Shown piece after piece: positions 54,612 through 64,000 of a stretch of 64,000 nucleotides of DNA. The notes beneath the pieces are model-generated. The model searched no databases, was not told the origin of the DNA, and saw only the letters and a list, made by a program, of their open reading frames with translations. The stretch is taken from NCBI RefSeq assembly GCF_014466955.1, contig NZ_AP023396.1, positions 1,240,001 through 1,304,000 of the forward strand, given 5' to 3'. The first letter of the stretch is position 1, and every line of letters begins with the position of its first letter. A program made the translations under genes and the position numbers. The stretch comes from Nocardia wallacei. Its GTDB lineage: Bacteria > Actinomycetota > Actinomycetes > Mycobacteriales > Mycobacteriaceae.

Positions 54612-56393
54612 ATGTGGGTCGCGGCCCGGCTCGTTTCCGGACTGACGGTGCTGGCCATGTCGGTGACGGCGCTGGTCGGCTGCACCGCGAACCCGCCGCC
54701 GCCGATCGAGAGCACCGACAGTCCGAAGACCCAGCCCGCCAAGCCCACCAAGAGCACGGTGGTGGTGGCGGTGGACGACATCGGGATCGGGTTCAATCCG
54801 CATCTGCGGTCGAATCAGTCGCCGGCGACCAACGCGGTCAGCTCGATGGTGTTCCCGAGCCCGTTCCGGCCGGTGCCGTCGCAGGCGGTGCCGGGCTCGA
54901 CCGACTGGGCGCCCGACGGCGCGCTGATGGTGTCGGCGGATGTGACCGCGCAGGAGCCGTTCACCGTCAGCTACAAGATCCAGAATCAGGCGTCGTGGTC
55001 CGACGGTGCGCCGATCGCCGCCGAGGATTTCCGGTATCTGTGGCAGCAGATGATCACCCAGCCCGGGGTGGTCGATCCCGCCGGCTATCGGCTCATCTCG
55101 GATGTGAATTCCAGTGAGGGCGGCAAGTCGGTCACGGTCACGTTCCGGGAGCCGTATCCGGCGTGGCGGCAGCTGTTCACCGACCTGCTGCCGGCGCATC
55201 TGCTGAAGGACTCGCCCGGTGGCTTCCAGCGCGCCCTGGCGGTGGAGCGCGGTCTGATCGATCAGAATCCGATCTCCGGCGGGCAGTTCCGGGTCAAGCA
55301 GGCCGATTCCGGTCGCGAGGAGATCCTGCTCGAACGCAACGACCGCTACTGGAGCACCCCGGCGGTGCCGGATCAGATCCTGCTGCGGCGCGGCGGGACC
55401 ACGGCGCAGCTGGCCGAGTCGCTGCGCTCGGGGGACGCCCAGATGGCGCTGGTGCGCGGCGGTACCGCGACACAGGCTCAGCTGCAAGCGATTCCGGCGG
55501 TGCGCACGTCGATCATGCCGCAGGCGCGCGAACTCCAGCTGGCGTTGAACGGGCGCACCGGCGATCTCACCGACCCGCGGGTGCGGCACGCCGTGCTGGG
55601 CCTGCTGGACCCGACGCTGCTGGCGACGGTCGCCGCCCAGACCGGTTCCTGGATGGAACCCGCTCGCGCGCAGGTGCTTTCGCCGTCGGATCCGGGTTAC
55701 GCGCCGACCGCGCCGCCGCGGCCGTCGACCGACGAGGCGTTCGGGCTGCTGGCCGAGGCCGGGTACGCCCGCGCGCCGGAGCAGCCGGTGAGCAACTCCT
55801 CGCCGACCTCACCGGCGCCGCAGCCGCGTCAGGTCGCCAAGAACGGGAAGACGCTGGCCGTGCGGATCGGCGCGGTGGACAAGGACACCACCGCGCTGGC
55901 GGTCGCCAACACCGCCGCCGACATGCTGCGCAGCGCGGGCATCGACGCGAGCGTGCGCAGCCTGCCCGCCGAGGAGCTCTACGGCAAGGAACTGCTCGAC
56001 GGCAACGTCGACGCGATCGTCGGCTGGGACCGCGCGGGGAACGATCCGGCGACCGTGCTGGCCTCCCGTTTCGGCTGCCCGCCCGCGGCCGAGGCGACGC
56101 CGGACGGCCCGTCGTCGTCGCAGCTGGAGGAGATTCGCAAGGCGCCGAGCAATATCTCCGGGGTCTGCGACCCGGCGTTGCAACCGGCGATCGACACCGC
56201 GCTGCGCGGCATCGACGTGCCGAAGGTCGTCGGCGAGGCGGAGCCCAAGCTGTGGGAGCTGGGCATCGTGCTGCCGATCATGCAGGACAACGGCGTGGCC
56301 GCGGCCAGCTCGCGGATGGACGGCGTCTCCCTGAGCGGTGCGATCGAGGCCGGGATCTTCGGCGGCGCGGCGACCTGGCGGCGACTGTCGTGA
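54612..56393 (+). CDS. lpqW: Lipoprotein LpqW (SBP-family-5-like)
   Basis: A 593-residue protein with a lipoprotein signal ([14 protein letters not shown], Cys24) and a domain related to oligopeptide-binding proteins ([37 protein letters not shown]). In mycobacteria LpqW acts at the branch point of PIM and lipoarabinomannan synthesis, together with PimE, which lies 3 kb upstream here. Its stop overlaps the GTG of mshB, so the two genes are co-translated. Confidence 0.9.
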   Translation: MWVAARLVSGLTVLAMSVTALVGCTANPPPPIESTDSPKTQPAKPTKSTVVVAVDDIGIGFNPHLRSNQSPATNAVSSMVFPSPFRPVPSQAVPGSTDWAPDGALMVSADVTAQEPFTVSYKIQNQASWSDGAPIAAEDFRYLWQQMITQPGVVDPAGYRLISDVNSSEGGKSVTVTFREPYPAWRQLFTDLLPAHLLKDSPGGFQRALAVERGLIDQNPISGGQFRVKQADSGREEILLERNDRYWSTPAVPDQILLRRGGTTAQLAESLRSGDAQMALVRGGTATQAQLQAIPAVRTSIMPQARELQLALNGRTGDLTDPRVRHAVLGLLDPTLLATVAAQTGSWMEPARAQVLSPSDPGYAPTAPPRPSTDEAFGLLAEAGYARAPEQPVSNSSPTSPAPQPRQVAKNGKTLAVRIGAVDKDTTALAVANTAADMLRSAGIDASVRSLPAEELYGKELLDGNVDAIVGWDRAGNDPATVLASRFGCPPAAEATPDGPSSSQLEEIRKAPSNISGVCDPALQPAIDTALRGIDVPKVVGEAEPKLWELGIVLPIMQDNGVAAASSRMDGVSLSGAIEAGIFGGAATWRRLS

Positions 56394-57316
56394 GCGCCGC
56401 CGCGGGCGGTCTGCTGCTGGTGCACGCGCATCCCGACGACGAGTCGATCGCGACCGGCGGCACCATCGCGCACTATCGGCGGCGTGGGGTGCCGGTGACG
56501 GTGGTGACCTGCACGCTCGGGGAAGAGGGCGAGGTCATCGGGGACGAGTGGGCGCAGCTGGTCAGCGCCCGGGCCGATCAGCTCGGCGGGTATCGGATCG
56601 GTGAATTGTCCAGGGCGCTGGCGGCTTTGGACGCCGGGCCGCCGCGGTTCCTCGGCGGTGCGGGGCGCTGGCGCGATTCCGGGATGGCGGGGGAGACCTC
56701 CGATCCGCGGTTGCCCGAGACCCTGCATCCGCGGGCGTTCGTGAACTCGGGCGAGGAGGCGGTGCGGGAATTGGTGCGGGTGCTGCTGGAACTGCGGCCG
56801 CAGGTGGTCGTGGGGTACGACCCGCGCGGTGGTTACGGTCACCCGGATCATGTTCGGGCCCACCGGATCACGATGGCCGCCGTCGACGCGGCGGCGGAGC
56901 GGGGGTGGACGGTGCCGAAGGTCTACTGGACCGTGACCGATGCGGAGGTGCTGCGCCTGCACACCGAGGCGCTGGCCCGGCGCACGATCGACCGGTTGCC
57001 CGGTGCGCTCCCGCCGGGCTGGCGGCTGCCGGTGCTGGACGAGCTGCCTTCTGTGCCAACCGAATCGGTGACTACCACCATCGACGTCTCCGATGTGCTG
57101 GCGGCCAAGCGCGCCGCCCTGCGCGCCCACGCCACCCAGGTGAGCGTGGCGCCCTCCGGCCGCGAGTTCGCCCTCTCCAACAACGTGGCCCAGCCGGTAC
57201 TGCCGGAGGAGCACTACATCCTGGTCCGCGGCCGCCCGGGGCCCCGCGCCCCCGACGGCCGCGAGCACGACCTGTTCGCCGGGCTGCCACTGCCGACCGG
57301 GACACACACTGAGTAG
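56390..57316 (+). CDS. mshB: Mycothiol biosynthesis deacetylase MshB
   Basis: A 308-residue zinc hydrolase that deacetylates GlcNAc-Ins in mycothiol synthesis. The LmbE-family motif HAHPDDES gives zinc ligands His14 and Asp17; [12 protein letters not shown] gives His154. The catalytic base is the neighbouring Asp16. GTG at 56390 overlaps the lpqW stop (GTGA). The C-terminus RGRPGPRAP is typical. Confidence 0.95.
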   Translation: MSAAAGGLLLVHAHPDDESIATGGTIAHYRRRGVPVTVVTCTLGEEGEVIGDEWAQLVSARADQLGGYRIGELSRALAALDAGPPRFLGGAGRWRDSGMAGETSDPRLPETLHPRAFVNSGEEAVRELVRVLLELRPQVVVGYDPRGGYGHPDHVRAHRITMAAVDAAAERGWTVPKVYWTVTDAEVLRLHTEALARRTIDRLPGALPPGWRLPVLDELPSVPTESVTTTIDVSDVLAAKRAALRAHATQVSVAPSGREFALSNNVAQPVLPEEHYILVRGRPGPRAPDGREHDLFAGLPLPTGTHTE

Positions 57317-57388
57317 CCCGCTGCGGCGTGGTCGCGGCGATTGTGGGTCTCCGGGTACGGGGAGGCCGCGCGGCCTAGACTGGCGCGC

Positions 57389-57547
57389 ATGTACAACTGG
57401 AGCCTGCAGGACGCGATTGTGGCGTTCGTCGAGAGCCAGAAACCCCACTGGCAGGCGCAGCACGATCTGTACCTGTCGGTGCTCTACGGGTTCGTGGACA
57501 TGCAGAGTCATTTGCTGACGCTGCTCGGCTTTCCGCCGGTGCCGTGA
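57389..57547 (+). CDS. 52-residue hypothetical protein
   Basis: A short protein, MYNWSLQDAIVAFVESQKPH followed by WQAQHDLYLSVLYGFVDMQS and a hydrophobic C-terminus. The stop overlaps the GTG of the next membrane-protein gene (GTGA), which argues that it is translated. No ribosome binding site is obvious and no family was recognised. Confidence 0.6.
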   Translation: MYNWSLQDAIVAFVESQKPHWQAQHDLYLSVLYGFVDMQSHLLTLLGFPPVP

Positions 57548-57963
57548 CGGCGACGTCGATCGGGCGGTCGCGCACGGTTCCGGAGGAACAACTGCCCGGC
57601 TGGGCGGCGCTCGGTGGCGTGCTGGCCGGTGTGCTGGTGTTCGAGGGTTTCCTGTCGCTGGCGCTCGAGGTGCTGTATCTGCCCGCCTACATCGGCAGTA
57701 CCCCGTTTCCGATCTCGGTGCTGGCCGCCGCGGTGGTGAACGTGCTGCTGGTGATGGGCATGGGCGTGGTGGTGACCCGCCCCGCCGCCATGGCGCTGCC
57801 CCTGCTCGCCTGGCTGCTCGGCTTCCTGCTGCTGTCGACTACCGGCCCCGGCGGAGACGTCCTGCTCACCGACAGTTGGACCTCGCCGCTGCTGCTGGCC
57901 TGCGGCCTGATTCCGGCGGGCTTCTACCTGTTCCGCCGCGCGTTCCTGCGGCCTCGCCGCTGA
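57544..57963 (+). CDS. Small membrane protein (Rv1171-like)
   Basis: A 139-residue protein with four transmembrane helices, for example AALGGVLAGVLVFEGFLSLA and LPLLAWLLGFLLLS. It corresponds by position to M. tuberculosis Rv1171 between mshB and fbiC. It starts at GTG, overlapping the preceding small gene. Function unknown. Confidence 0.72.
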   Translation: MTATSIGRSRTVPEEQLPGWAALGGVLAGVLVFEGFLSLALEVLYLPAYIGSTPFPISVLAAAVVNVLLVMGMGVVVTRPAAMALPLLAWLLGFLLLSTTGPGGDVLLTDSWTSPLLLACGLIPAGFYLFRRAFLRPRR

Positions 57964-57982
57964 GCCGAGGTTGCCGCACGGC

Positions 57983-58131
57983 CTGTTGCCGGGCCGGATG
58001 GCCGGGTGCGCGCTGCGGGGACTGTTGCCGGGCCGGATGGCCGGGTGCGCGCTGCAGGGCCTGTTGTCGGCCGGATGGCCGGGTGCGCGCTGCACGACCT
58101 GTTACCGGCCGGATGGCCGGGCGCGCGATTC
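57983..58131. repeat. Four 39-bp tandem repeats between convergent genes
   Basis: Four units start at 57983, 58022, 58061 and 58099 (39, 39, 38 and about 33 bases). Each contains a GGCCGGATGGCCGGG core; in the last two units CCGGCC-GGAT-GGCCGG can form a 6-bp stem. The array fills the gap between the Rv1171-like gene and the PH-domain gene and may act as a terminator. Confidence 0.88.
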
Positions 58132-58134
58132 GTT

Positions 58135-59928
58135 TCACGCGGTTCGGGCCGGGCGGTGTCCGGCTCGGCCGGGAGTGACTTCCTCGATCAGTTCCCATGC
58201 GCGCGCGACGGGCACGTCCACGACGTGGTAGCGCTTCTTCCCGGCGGCGGTGGCCGCGACCAGGGTGGCGACTCCGGCGCGGCGCTGGAAGAAGGTCTGG
58301 CGGACGGTCCAGCCGATGATGCCGGGCGCCTCGAGACAATCCCGGTCTCGATCCAGCGAGCCGCTGCGCGTGATCAACCAGGTGGGGCCCTCCGGAGCCG
58401 CGTCGGATGCCTGGCCCGGCTGCCCGGGAGGCAGGACGGCGTGGCCCAGCCCGCGATACCGGTCGTGCGCCAGAGCCGCTGCCGCCGCGGCGATCACGGC
58501 TACCACCACCCACACCCATATCGGAACCTCTTCCCCCGCAACGGTGATGGCCGCGAGCACGATCGCCGCCACGGTTACGGGCGCCAGCGCCCGGGTATAC
58601 CTTCGCCGCCGAGCCTGCGGCCCATGCGCCACCAGCGGAATGTTCGCCGGTGCCGCAGCCTTCTCCGAAAGCTCTTGCCCCACCGGTCCTTCCGATGCCT
58701 CCACCGAGACCACACCCGTGGTGTCGGGCTCGGTGAGTTCCGCAGCACTGCAGAGCTGTCGTCCCGCAGGCGGGTTCCCGGTATTCGGCGAGGTCCCACC
58801 TGTAGGCGAGGTCTCGGGTCGTGCCGGATCGGTGGTGTCGGAGCGGCCCGCCAGGGGCAGAGGGGTCGGACGGGAGGCCAGGAGATGACCGAGCGTGCGT
58901 TCGACGGCGGCGCGCGGGGCTTGGGGGAGGATTTTCTGGCGGGGGCTGGTGCCTACCATGATGGCCTCGAGTTCGGCGCCGCCGGCCAGGCGTAGCAGCA
59001 GGGGTTCGTTCACCGTGGCGCCGCGCAGGCGGGCCAGGTCGAGGGTGGTCTGGCGGGTGGTGAACAGGCCGTGGCGCAGGTGCAGGGTGCGGCCGTCGTC
59101 GCGCACGCGCAGGCCGAAATACGTGGTGAGGTACCGCGCGCACCCGGCCAGGCTGACGATCGCCACCACGGCGACCACCAGTCCCGCCACGACGGCCGCG
59201 AGGAACCAGGCGCTCCGGTCGCCGACCCGGTGCACCGCGTCGGAGCGGAACAGGGCCTCGGCCAGGCCGTACTGGAATGCCAGGCCGACCACCGGCGCGA
59301 CGATCGCGAACCCGGTCAGCGACAGCGGCGCGTACCGCACCCATTTCGGTTGCCAGTGGCCGATTTCCACGCTCTCGCGACGCGAAGAGCCGACGGGCCC
59401 GGTGTTTTCGACACCGACGGCCGCGCTGACCGGCGCACTCGATCCCGAATCCTGTTGCGCGCCGGGGCTTTCCGTGTCTCTGAGGTGCCGCAGCAGCTCG
59501 GCGCGCAATCCCGGAACCAGCCGATTCGCCAGGGCATCGAGCTTGAACTGTTCGTCCTTGCTCGCCTGCTGCCCGGTCCCGATGGTCAGCACCGCCAGCC
59601 CGAGCAGCCGGTGCAGCGGCGACGCCTCGACGTCCACCGAGCGAATCCGCGAGCGCGGCACCGCCAGTCGCTTGCGCTGCAACACCCCCGTGCGCAATTC
59701 GAGATTGTCCGGGCCGATCCGATAGGTGGTCGTGAACCAGCGCGCGACCGCGAATCCCACGATGACCGCGAGCGCCAGCAATCCCCAGCCGGGATTGTCG
59801 TTGCGGGTGCCCACGATCACCGAGACGGCCAGCACCGGAACGTAGCGGCCCACCTCCCGCACCGGGTGCACCAGCAGCATGCGTTTGTCGAGCCGCTGCC
59901 AGGACGCCTCGGTCGGCTGTTCGGTCAC
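58135..59928 (-). CDS. PH-domain membrane protein (YdbT type)
   Basis: A 597-residue protein with multiple membrane helices and three bacterial PH (bPH2) domains. Domain cues are YRIGPDNLELRTGVLQRKRL with VPRSRIRSVDVEASPLHRLL, then LRHGLFTTRQTTLDLARLRG and a third near WTVRQTFFQRRAGVATLVA. A disordered Pro/Thr/Ser-rich linker lies between the second and third. It begins at GTG overlapping the stop of the smaller PH protein, a pairing known from ydbS-ydbT, which in Bacillus subtilis influences resistance to some envelope-active agents. Confidence 0.88.
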   Translation of the reverse strand: MTEQPTEASWQRLDKRMLLVHPVREVGRYVPVLAVSVIVGTRNDNPGWGLLALAVIVGFAVARWFTTTYRIGPDNLELRTGVLQRKRLAVPRSRIRSVDVEASPLHRLLGLAVLTIGTGQQASKDEQFKLDALANRLVPGLRAELLRHLRDTESPGAQQDSGSSAPVSAAVGVENTGPVGSSRRESVEIGHWQPKWVRYAPLSLTGFAIVAPVVGLAFQYGLAEALFRSDAVHRVGDRSAWFLAAVVAGLVVAVVAIVSLAGCARYLTTYFGLRVRDDGRTLHLRHGLFTTRQTTLDLARLRGATVNEPLLLRLAGGAELEAIMVGTSPRQKILPQAPRAAVERTLGHLLASRPTPLPLAGRSDTTDPARPETSPTGGTSPNTGNPPAGRQLCSAAELTEPDTTGVVSVEASEGPVGQELSEKAAAPANIPLVAHGPQARRRRYTRALAPVTVAAIVLAAITVAGEEVPIWVWVVVAVIAAAAAALAHDRYRGLGHAVLPPGQPGQASDAAPEGPTWLITRSGSLDRDRDCLEAPGIIGWTVRQTFFQRRAGVATLVAATAAGKKRYHVVDVPVARAWELIEEVTPGRAGHRPARTA

Positions 59929-60443
59929 GTCGCGTCTCCCCGGTGCCGCGCCGCGATCCGCGTCAGCCGGGCCACCGTCTGCTCGGCCACCGGCCGGTCC
60001 AATGCGCTGATCCGGACGGCTCCCGCCGACGAGGCGGTGGTGACGGTGACGGTGGCCAGACCCAGCAGCCGTTCCAGCGGGCCGCGCTGGGTGTCGACGG
60101 TCTGCACCCGGGTGATCGGCGCGACCCGGCTCTCCTGCGTGAGCCACCCGGTGCGGGTGTAGACCGCCTCGCCGGTCACCTCCCACCGATGCACCGCGTA
60201 CCGCCACAGCGGCACCGCGACCACGCTGACCGCCGCCGACACCAGCGTGGCGGCTACGACCGCGGCCTGCGCCGCCCGATGCGCACTGTCGACGCCGAGC
60301 CAGATCAATTCGGCGATCAGCACGATCGCCCAGCCGATCGCGGGACCGAGCGCCCACAGCAGGCGGGCGCGGGGACTCGGCCGCCAGGCGGGCTCGGCCA
60401 TGATCGTGTCACCGGCCGCGGGCGGATCGGAAGGCTGTGCCAT
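59925..60443 (-). CDS. PH-domain membrane protein (YdbS type)
   Basis: A 172-residue protein with two N-terminal membrane helices (LLWALGPAIGWAIVLIAELI and a second near AAVVAATLVSAAVSVVAV) and one bPH2 domain (EVTGEAVYTRTGWLTQESRV, ITRVQTVDTQRGPLERLLGL). The pair with the downstream gene is translationally coupled. It is divergent from fbiC. Confidence 0.88.
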   Translation of the reverse strand: MAQPSDPPAAGDTIMAEPAWRPSPRARLLWALGPAIGWAIVLIAELIWLGVDSAHRAAQAAVVAATLVSAAVSVVAVPLWRYAVHRWEVTGEAVYTRTGWLTQESRVAPITRVQTVDTQRGPLERLLGLATVTVTTASSAGAVRISALDRPVAEQTVARLTRIAARHRGDAT

Positions 60444-60589
60444 GCAGTCATCGTTGCATGGAATTTCCTCGCATTCCGGGTTCGCGCCCGCATCCCGGCG
60501 CTGATCGGCGCGCGGCGGAATAGCCCGGTCGCGGGCCGGGTTGTGTCACGGCACAGGCACCGGAGGGAGAACACTCGAATGGTTGGCGC

Positions 60590-63190
60590 ATGATCGAGGG
60601 CGTGACGGATCTACCGAACCCTGGCATCCCGCCCGCACCCCCGTCCCCCTCGGCGATGCGCCGGGCGCTGCGGCGGGCCCGCGACGGAGTGACGCTGAAC
60701 GTCGACGAGGCCACCGTGCTGCTGCACGCTCGCGGCGACGACCTGGTGGAGCTGAGTCGCAGCGCCGCCCGGGTCCGCGACGCCGCCGTGGCGTCGGCGG
60801 GCCGATCCAAGACCATCACCTACTCCAAGAACGTCTTCATCCCGCTGACCCGATTGTGTCGCGATCGCTGTCACTACTGCACTTTCGTCACGGTGCCCGG
60901 CAAGCTGCGCGCCGAGGGCAAGGGCATGTACCTCGAGCCGGACGAGGTGCTCGACATCGCCCGGCAGGGTGCGGCATTGGGTTGCAAGGAGGCCCTTTTC
61001 ACGCTCGGCGACCGGCCGGAGGATCGCTGGCCCGAGGCCGCGCAGTGGCTCGACGAGCACGGTTACGACTCCACCCTGGACTACCTGCGTGCCGTCTCGA
61101 TCATGGTGCTCGAGGAGACCGGGCTGCTGCCGCACCTCAATCCGGGCGTGATGTCGTGGGCGGAGATCTCGCGGCTCAAGCCGGTCAGCCAGTCCATGGG
61201 GCTGATGCTGGAGACCACCGCCACCCGCCTGTTCAGCGAGAAGGGCAACTGCCACTACGGCAGTCCCGACAAGGATCCCGCGGTGCGGTTGCGCGCCATC
61301 ACCGACGCCGGGCGGCTGTCGGTGCCGTTCACCACCGGCATCCTGGTGGGCATCGGCGAGACGCTGCGCGAGCGCGCCGAGTCCATCATGGCGATTCGCA
61401 AGCAGCACAAGGCGTTCGGGCACATCCAGGAAGTGATCGTGCAGAACTTCCGGGCCAAGGACGACACCGCGATGCGCGAGGTTCCCGATGCCGACATCGA
61501 GGAGTTCCGCGCGGCGGTCGCGGTGTCGCGGCTGGTGCTGCCGCCGGACGTGGCGGTGCAGGCCCCGCCGAACCTGGTGTCGCAGCAGGAATGCCAGGCG
61601 CTGATCGACGCCGGTATCGACGACTGGGGCGGCGTGTCGCCGGTGACGCCCGACCACGTGAATCCCGAACGGCCCTGGCCGAACCTGGACACCCTGGCCG
61701 AGATCACCGAGGCGGCGGGATACCGGCTCGCCGAGCGCACCTCCGCCCATCCGCGTTATGTGCGGGCCGGAAACCCGTGGGTCGATCCGCGCATCGGCGC
61801 GCACGTCGCCGCGCTCTCCGACCCGGAGACCGGGCTGGCGAAGCCCGACGCGATCCCGCAGGGCCTGCCCTGGCAGGAGCCGGACGAGTCGTGGGAGTCC
61901 ACCGGGCGCGTGGACCTGAACACCGCCATCGACACCGACGGCCGGAACACCGACGCGCGCAGTGACTCCGGGCTCGGCGACGAGGTGGTCGGCGCGTTCG
62001 GTGACTGGGAGACCATTCGCGAGCAGGTCCGGGAGCTGGCCGTGGCCGCGCCCGAGCGGTTCGACGCCGACGTACTGGCCGCGCTGCGGGCCGCCGAGCG
62101 CGATCCGGCCGGGCTGACCGACGACCAGTACCTGGCGCTGGCGACCGCCGACGGCGCCGAACTGGACGCCATCGCCGCGCTGGCCGATCAGCTGCGCCGC
62201 GACACCGTGGGCGACGACGTCACCTACATCGTCAACCGCAACATCAACTTCACCAACATCTGCTACACCGGCTGCCGCTTCTGCGCGTTCGCCCAGCGCA
62301 AGGGTGACGCCGACGCGTTCTCGCTGTCCGCGGAGGAGGTCGCCGATCGAGCCTGGGAGGCTTACGTCGAGGGCGCCACCGAGGTCTGTATGCAGGGCGG
62401 CATCGACCCGGATCTGCCGGTCACCGGGTACGCCGATCTGGTGCGGGCGGTGAAGAAGCGGGTGCCGTCGATGCATGTGCACGCGTTCAGCCCGATGGAG
62501 GTGGCCAACGGCGTCGCCCGCAGCGGGCAGAGCATCCACGACTGGCTGTCGGCGCTGAAAGAGGCTGGGCTGGACACGATTCCGGGCACCGCCGCGGAGA
62601 TCCTGGACGACGAGGTGCGCTGGGTGCTCACCAAGGGCAAGCTGCCCACCTCGGCCTGGATCGAAGTCGTCACCACCGCGCACAAACTCGGCATCCGCTC
62701 CAGCTCGACCATGATGTACGGGCACGTCGACAGCCCGAAGCACTGGGTCGGGCATCTGCGGGTGCTGCGCGGGATCCAGGACGAGACAGGCGGTTTCACC
62801 GAATTCGTGCTGCTGCCCTTCGTGCACCAGAGCGCCCCGCTGTATCTGGCCGGGGCCTCCCGCCCCGGCCCGACCATCCGCGACAACCGCGCCGCCCACG
62901 CCCTGGCCCGCATCATGCTGCACGGCCGCATCGACAATATCCAGACCAGTTGGGTCAAACTGGGCACCAAGGGCACTCAGGTCATGCTCAACAGCGGCGC
63001 CAACGACCTCGGCGGCACCCTGATGGAGGAAACCATCTCGCGCATGGCCGGCTCCCAGCACGGCTCGGCGAAAACCGTCGCCGAACTCACCGACATCGCC
63101 ACCGGCATCGGCCGCCCCGCCCGCGAACGCACCACCCTCTACGGCAAACCCCCGCACCGCGCCCCCGCACTCTCCCTTCCGGTGGGGTGA
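60590..63190 (+). CDS. fbiC: 7,8-didemethyl-8-hydroxy-5-deazariboflavin synthase (FbiC)
   Basis: An 866-residue double radical-SAM enzyme that builds the F420 chromophore from tyrosine and the flavin precursor. The CofG half carries CRDRCHYC (Cys90, Cys94, Cys97) and the CofH half CYTGCRFC (Cys558, Cys562, Cys565). Both halves are full length, as in mycobacterial FbiC. An ATG at 60590 was chosen; a GTG at 60602 is an alternative, as neither has a strong ribosome binding site. Confidence 0.97.
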   Translation: MIEGVTDLPNPGIPPAPPSPSAMRRALRRARDGVTLNVDEATVLLHARGDDLVELSRSAARVRDAAVASAGRSKTITYSKNVFIPLTRLCRDRCHYCTFVTVPGKLRAEGKGMYLEPDEVLDIARQGAALGCKEALFTLGDRPEDRWPEAAQWLDEHGYDSTLDYLRAVSIMVLEETGLLPHLNPGVMSWAEISRLKPVSQSMGLMLETTATRLFSEKGNCHYGSPDKDPAVRLRAITDAGRLSVPFTTGILVGIGETLRERAESIMAIRKQHKAFGHIQEVIVQNFRAKDDTAMREVPDADIEEFRAAVAVSRLVLPPDVAVQAPPNLVSQQECQALIDAGIDDWGGVSPVTPDHVNPERPWPNLDTLAEITEAAGYRLAERTSAHPRYVRAGNPWVDPRIGAHVAALSDPETGLAKPDAIPQGLPWQEPDESWESTGRVDLNTAIDTDGRNTDARSDSGLGDEVVGAFGDWETIREQVRELAVAAPERFDADVLAALRAAERDPAGLTDDQYLALATADGAELDAIAALADQLRRDTVGDDVTYIVNRNINFTNICYTGCRFCAFAQRKGDADAFSLSAEEVADRAWEAYVEGATEVCMQGGIDPDLPVTGYADLVRAVKKRVPSMHVHAFSPMEVANGVARSGQSIHDWLSALKEAGLDTIPGTAAEILDDEVRWVLTKGKLPTSAWIEVVTTAHKLGIRSSSTMMYGHVDSPKHWVGHLRVLRGIQDETGGFTEFVLLPFVHQSAPLYLAGASRPGPTIRDNRAAHALARIMLHGRIDNIQTSWVKLGTKGTQVMLNSGANDLGGTLMEETISRMAGSQHGSAKTVAELTDIATGIGRPARERTTLYGKPPHRAPALSLPVG

Positions 63191-63209
63191 GGCCGACTAC
63201 GATCGGGTC

Positions 63210-63824
63210 GTGACCGTGAGTTGGCAGAAGGCCCAACAGGAACCCGTGACATGGGAGGCGTTCCTGGACATCGACGAGGACTTCCGGCGTGAACTGGAAA
63301 TCGTCGACGGGTATGTGGTGCCCCGGGAACAGCGCGGTCGCGATCACCAGAAGGTGGGCACCCGCCTCTCGCTGGCACTGGAACGCGCCGCGGTGGACGA
63401 GATGCGCGGCAGCGACGGGTCGTGCTACGAGACCAACACCGAGGTCGATGTGTTGCTGTGGGAGGTGCCGCCGACCGCCCGCAAACCCGACGCGGTGCTG
63501 CATCGATGCCTGCCCGACTACGAGCAGTTGGGCGCGGAGCACTGTCTTGTCGTCGCCGAGGTGCTGTCCACCTGGTCCGAGCGCCGAGACCGGGTACACA
63601 AGATGGGCGACTACGCGGACGCCGGTATTCCGCATTACTGGCTGGTGAGCTTCGACAAGGTCGGAGCCCTGACGATCGAACGCTATGCGCTGTCCGACCG
63701 GAAGGGGCCGTACACCCACATCGGCACCTCGCATCGAGATATGGGCCCGGTGGCGGTGTCCGTGTCGGATCCTTTTCCGCTGCAGTTGCTTTGGGCCGAC
63801 CTGGAGGTCGGCCCAAAGCTGTAG
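63210..63824 (+). CDS. Uma2-family PD-(D/E)XK-type protein
   Basis: A 204-residue protein starting at GTG. The nuclease-like core includes KPDAVLH (Asp94), LVVAEVLS (Glu117) and RVHKMGDYADAGIPHYW with Lys131. Uma2/DUF820 proteins are widespread and of unknown biological role. Its last codons are part of a perfect 15-bp hairpin that probably ends transcription. Confidence 0.85.
   Translation: MTVSWQKAQQEPVTWEAFLDIDEDFRRELEIVDGYVVPREQRGRDHQKVGTRLSLALERAAVDEMRGSDGSCYETNTEVDVLLWEVPPTARKPDAVLHRCLPDYEQLGAEHCLVVAEVLSTWSERRDRVHKMGDYADAGIPHYWLVSFDKVGALTIERYALSDRKGPYTHIGTSHRDMGPVAVSVSDPFPLQLLWADLEVGPKL
63788..63819. terminator. 15-bp hairpin at the 3' end of the Uma2 gene
   Basis: A perfect 15-bp inverted repeat (63788-63802 with 63805-63819) has two bases between the arms, so the real loop is probably six bases. 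It lies inside the last codons of the Uma2 gene and just before the stop of the convergent MFS gene, so it may serve both strands. Confidence 0.75.
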
Positions 63825-63827
63825 GGC

Positions 63828-64000
63828 TCATACGAGAGCGGAGCGCCGGTCGCGGCGGAGCAGGTGGAGGGCGAGGGTTGCGCCTGCGAGGGTGAGGGCG
63901 GCGGCGAGGAGGGGGAGGGTGCGTAGGCCCGGGCCTTCGGCGATGGTCCAGCCGCCGAGGCGGCCTGCTATGGCCGCGGCTACCTGGTAGCCGGAGGCGT
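63828..64000 (-). CDS. MFS transporter, C-terminal part, cut by window edge
   Basis: About 57 codons are visible. The sequence ASGYQVAAAIAGRLGGWTIA followed by a hydrophobic helix (LPLLAAALTLAGATLALHLL) and a short basic tail RRDRRSALV matches the end of drug-efflux-type MFS proteins. Stop at 63828-63830. The substrate is unknown and the N-terminal part is outside the window. Confidence 0.7.
   Translation of the reverse strand, partial: ASGYQVAAAIAGRLGGWTIAEGPGLRTLPLLAAALTLAGATLALHLLRRDRRSALV

Noticed and set aside
55163..56389. Upstream extension of the mshB frame through lpqW
   Set aside because: This is the shadow of lpqW in another frame; the GTG at 56390 gives the normal MshB start.
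57983..58131. Possible CRISPR array
   Set aside because: The 39-bp units are directly adjacent with no variable spacers and no cas genes are present.
60611..63157. 848-codon open frame on the minus strand opposite fbiC
   Set aside because: It mirrors the third-position GC bias of fbiC and shows no protein-family features; fbiC itself is unmistakable.

Overview
The window is a high-GC actinobacterial chromosome segment, most likely from Nocardia or a close relative. Both ends carry gene order known from Mycobacterium tuberculosis. The left part has the Rv1109c-like gene, ispH, a DUF6542 gene and ychF. The right part has an Rv1157c-type secreted protein, pimE, a pterin dehydratase, typA, lpqW, mshB, an Rv1171-like protein and fbiC. 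MshB (mycothiol), FbiC (F420), PimE and LpqW (phosphatidylinositol mannosides) together point to a mycolic-acid actinomycete.

Layout. 0-22 kb is mostly core: isoprenoid synthesis (ispH), genome maintenance (rmuC, an overlapping sbcD-sbcC pair, an ada/alkA fusion overlapping ogt), peptide/pyruvate uptake (cstA with a YbdD partner), a three-gene sugar ABC importer that lacks its own ATPase, a TRYPCO2-TPR protein, a hotdog thioesterase, a secreted SGNH hydrolase and ychF. 22-31 kb is accessory: a frameshifted SDR remnant, a GIY-YIG protein, a NUDIX hydrolase, a HAD hydrolase, an XRE-TPR regulator divergent from two tiny genes, a secreted alpha/beta hydrolase, an FAD monooxygenase, a DUF2306 membrane protein divergent from a TetR regulator across a repeated operator, and a metallo-beta-lactamase-fold protein. 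31-38 kb has a PucR-type and a TetR-type regulator, an ABC1 kinase, an SDR, an orphan NarI-like protein that has lost its haem ligands, and a HAD-fold protein. 38-42 kb is a fully overlapping glycine-betaine-type ABC operon. 42-50 kb is patchy: a CHAP-domain protein, a protein with an internal duplication, a second XRE-TPR module with small Cys-motif proteins, a decayed gene copy, a large hairpin, a G-rich repeat tract, a DUF1906 protein and a Ser-triplet repeat protein. 49.6-64 kb returns to core genes, ending with tandem PH-domain proteins, fbiC, a Uma2 protein and the edge of an MFS transporter.

The most unusual items are: (i) two similar modules (24.7-26.7 kb and 44.5-46.8 kb), each an XRE-TPR regulator facing a small protein that resembles a degenerate serine-resolvase fold; (ii) a 58-residue Lys/Cys-rich protein, too short for usual gene calling, preceded directly by a near-consensus IdeR/DtxR iron box; (iii) an orphan NarI-fold protein with all four haem histidines replaced; and (iv) several in-frame minisatellites (60, 30, 27 and 21 bp) in unrelated proteins. 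No rRNA, tRNA, CRISPR array, complete insertion sequence or prophage was seen. All assignments were made by reading the sequence, without database searches.
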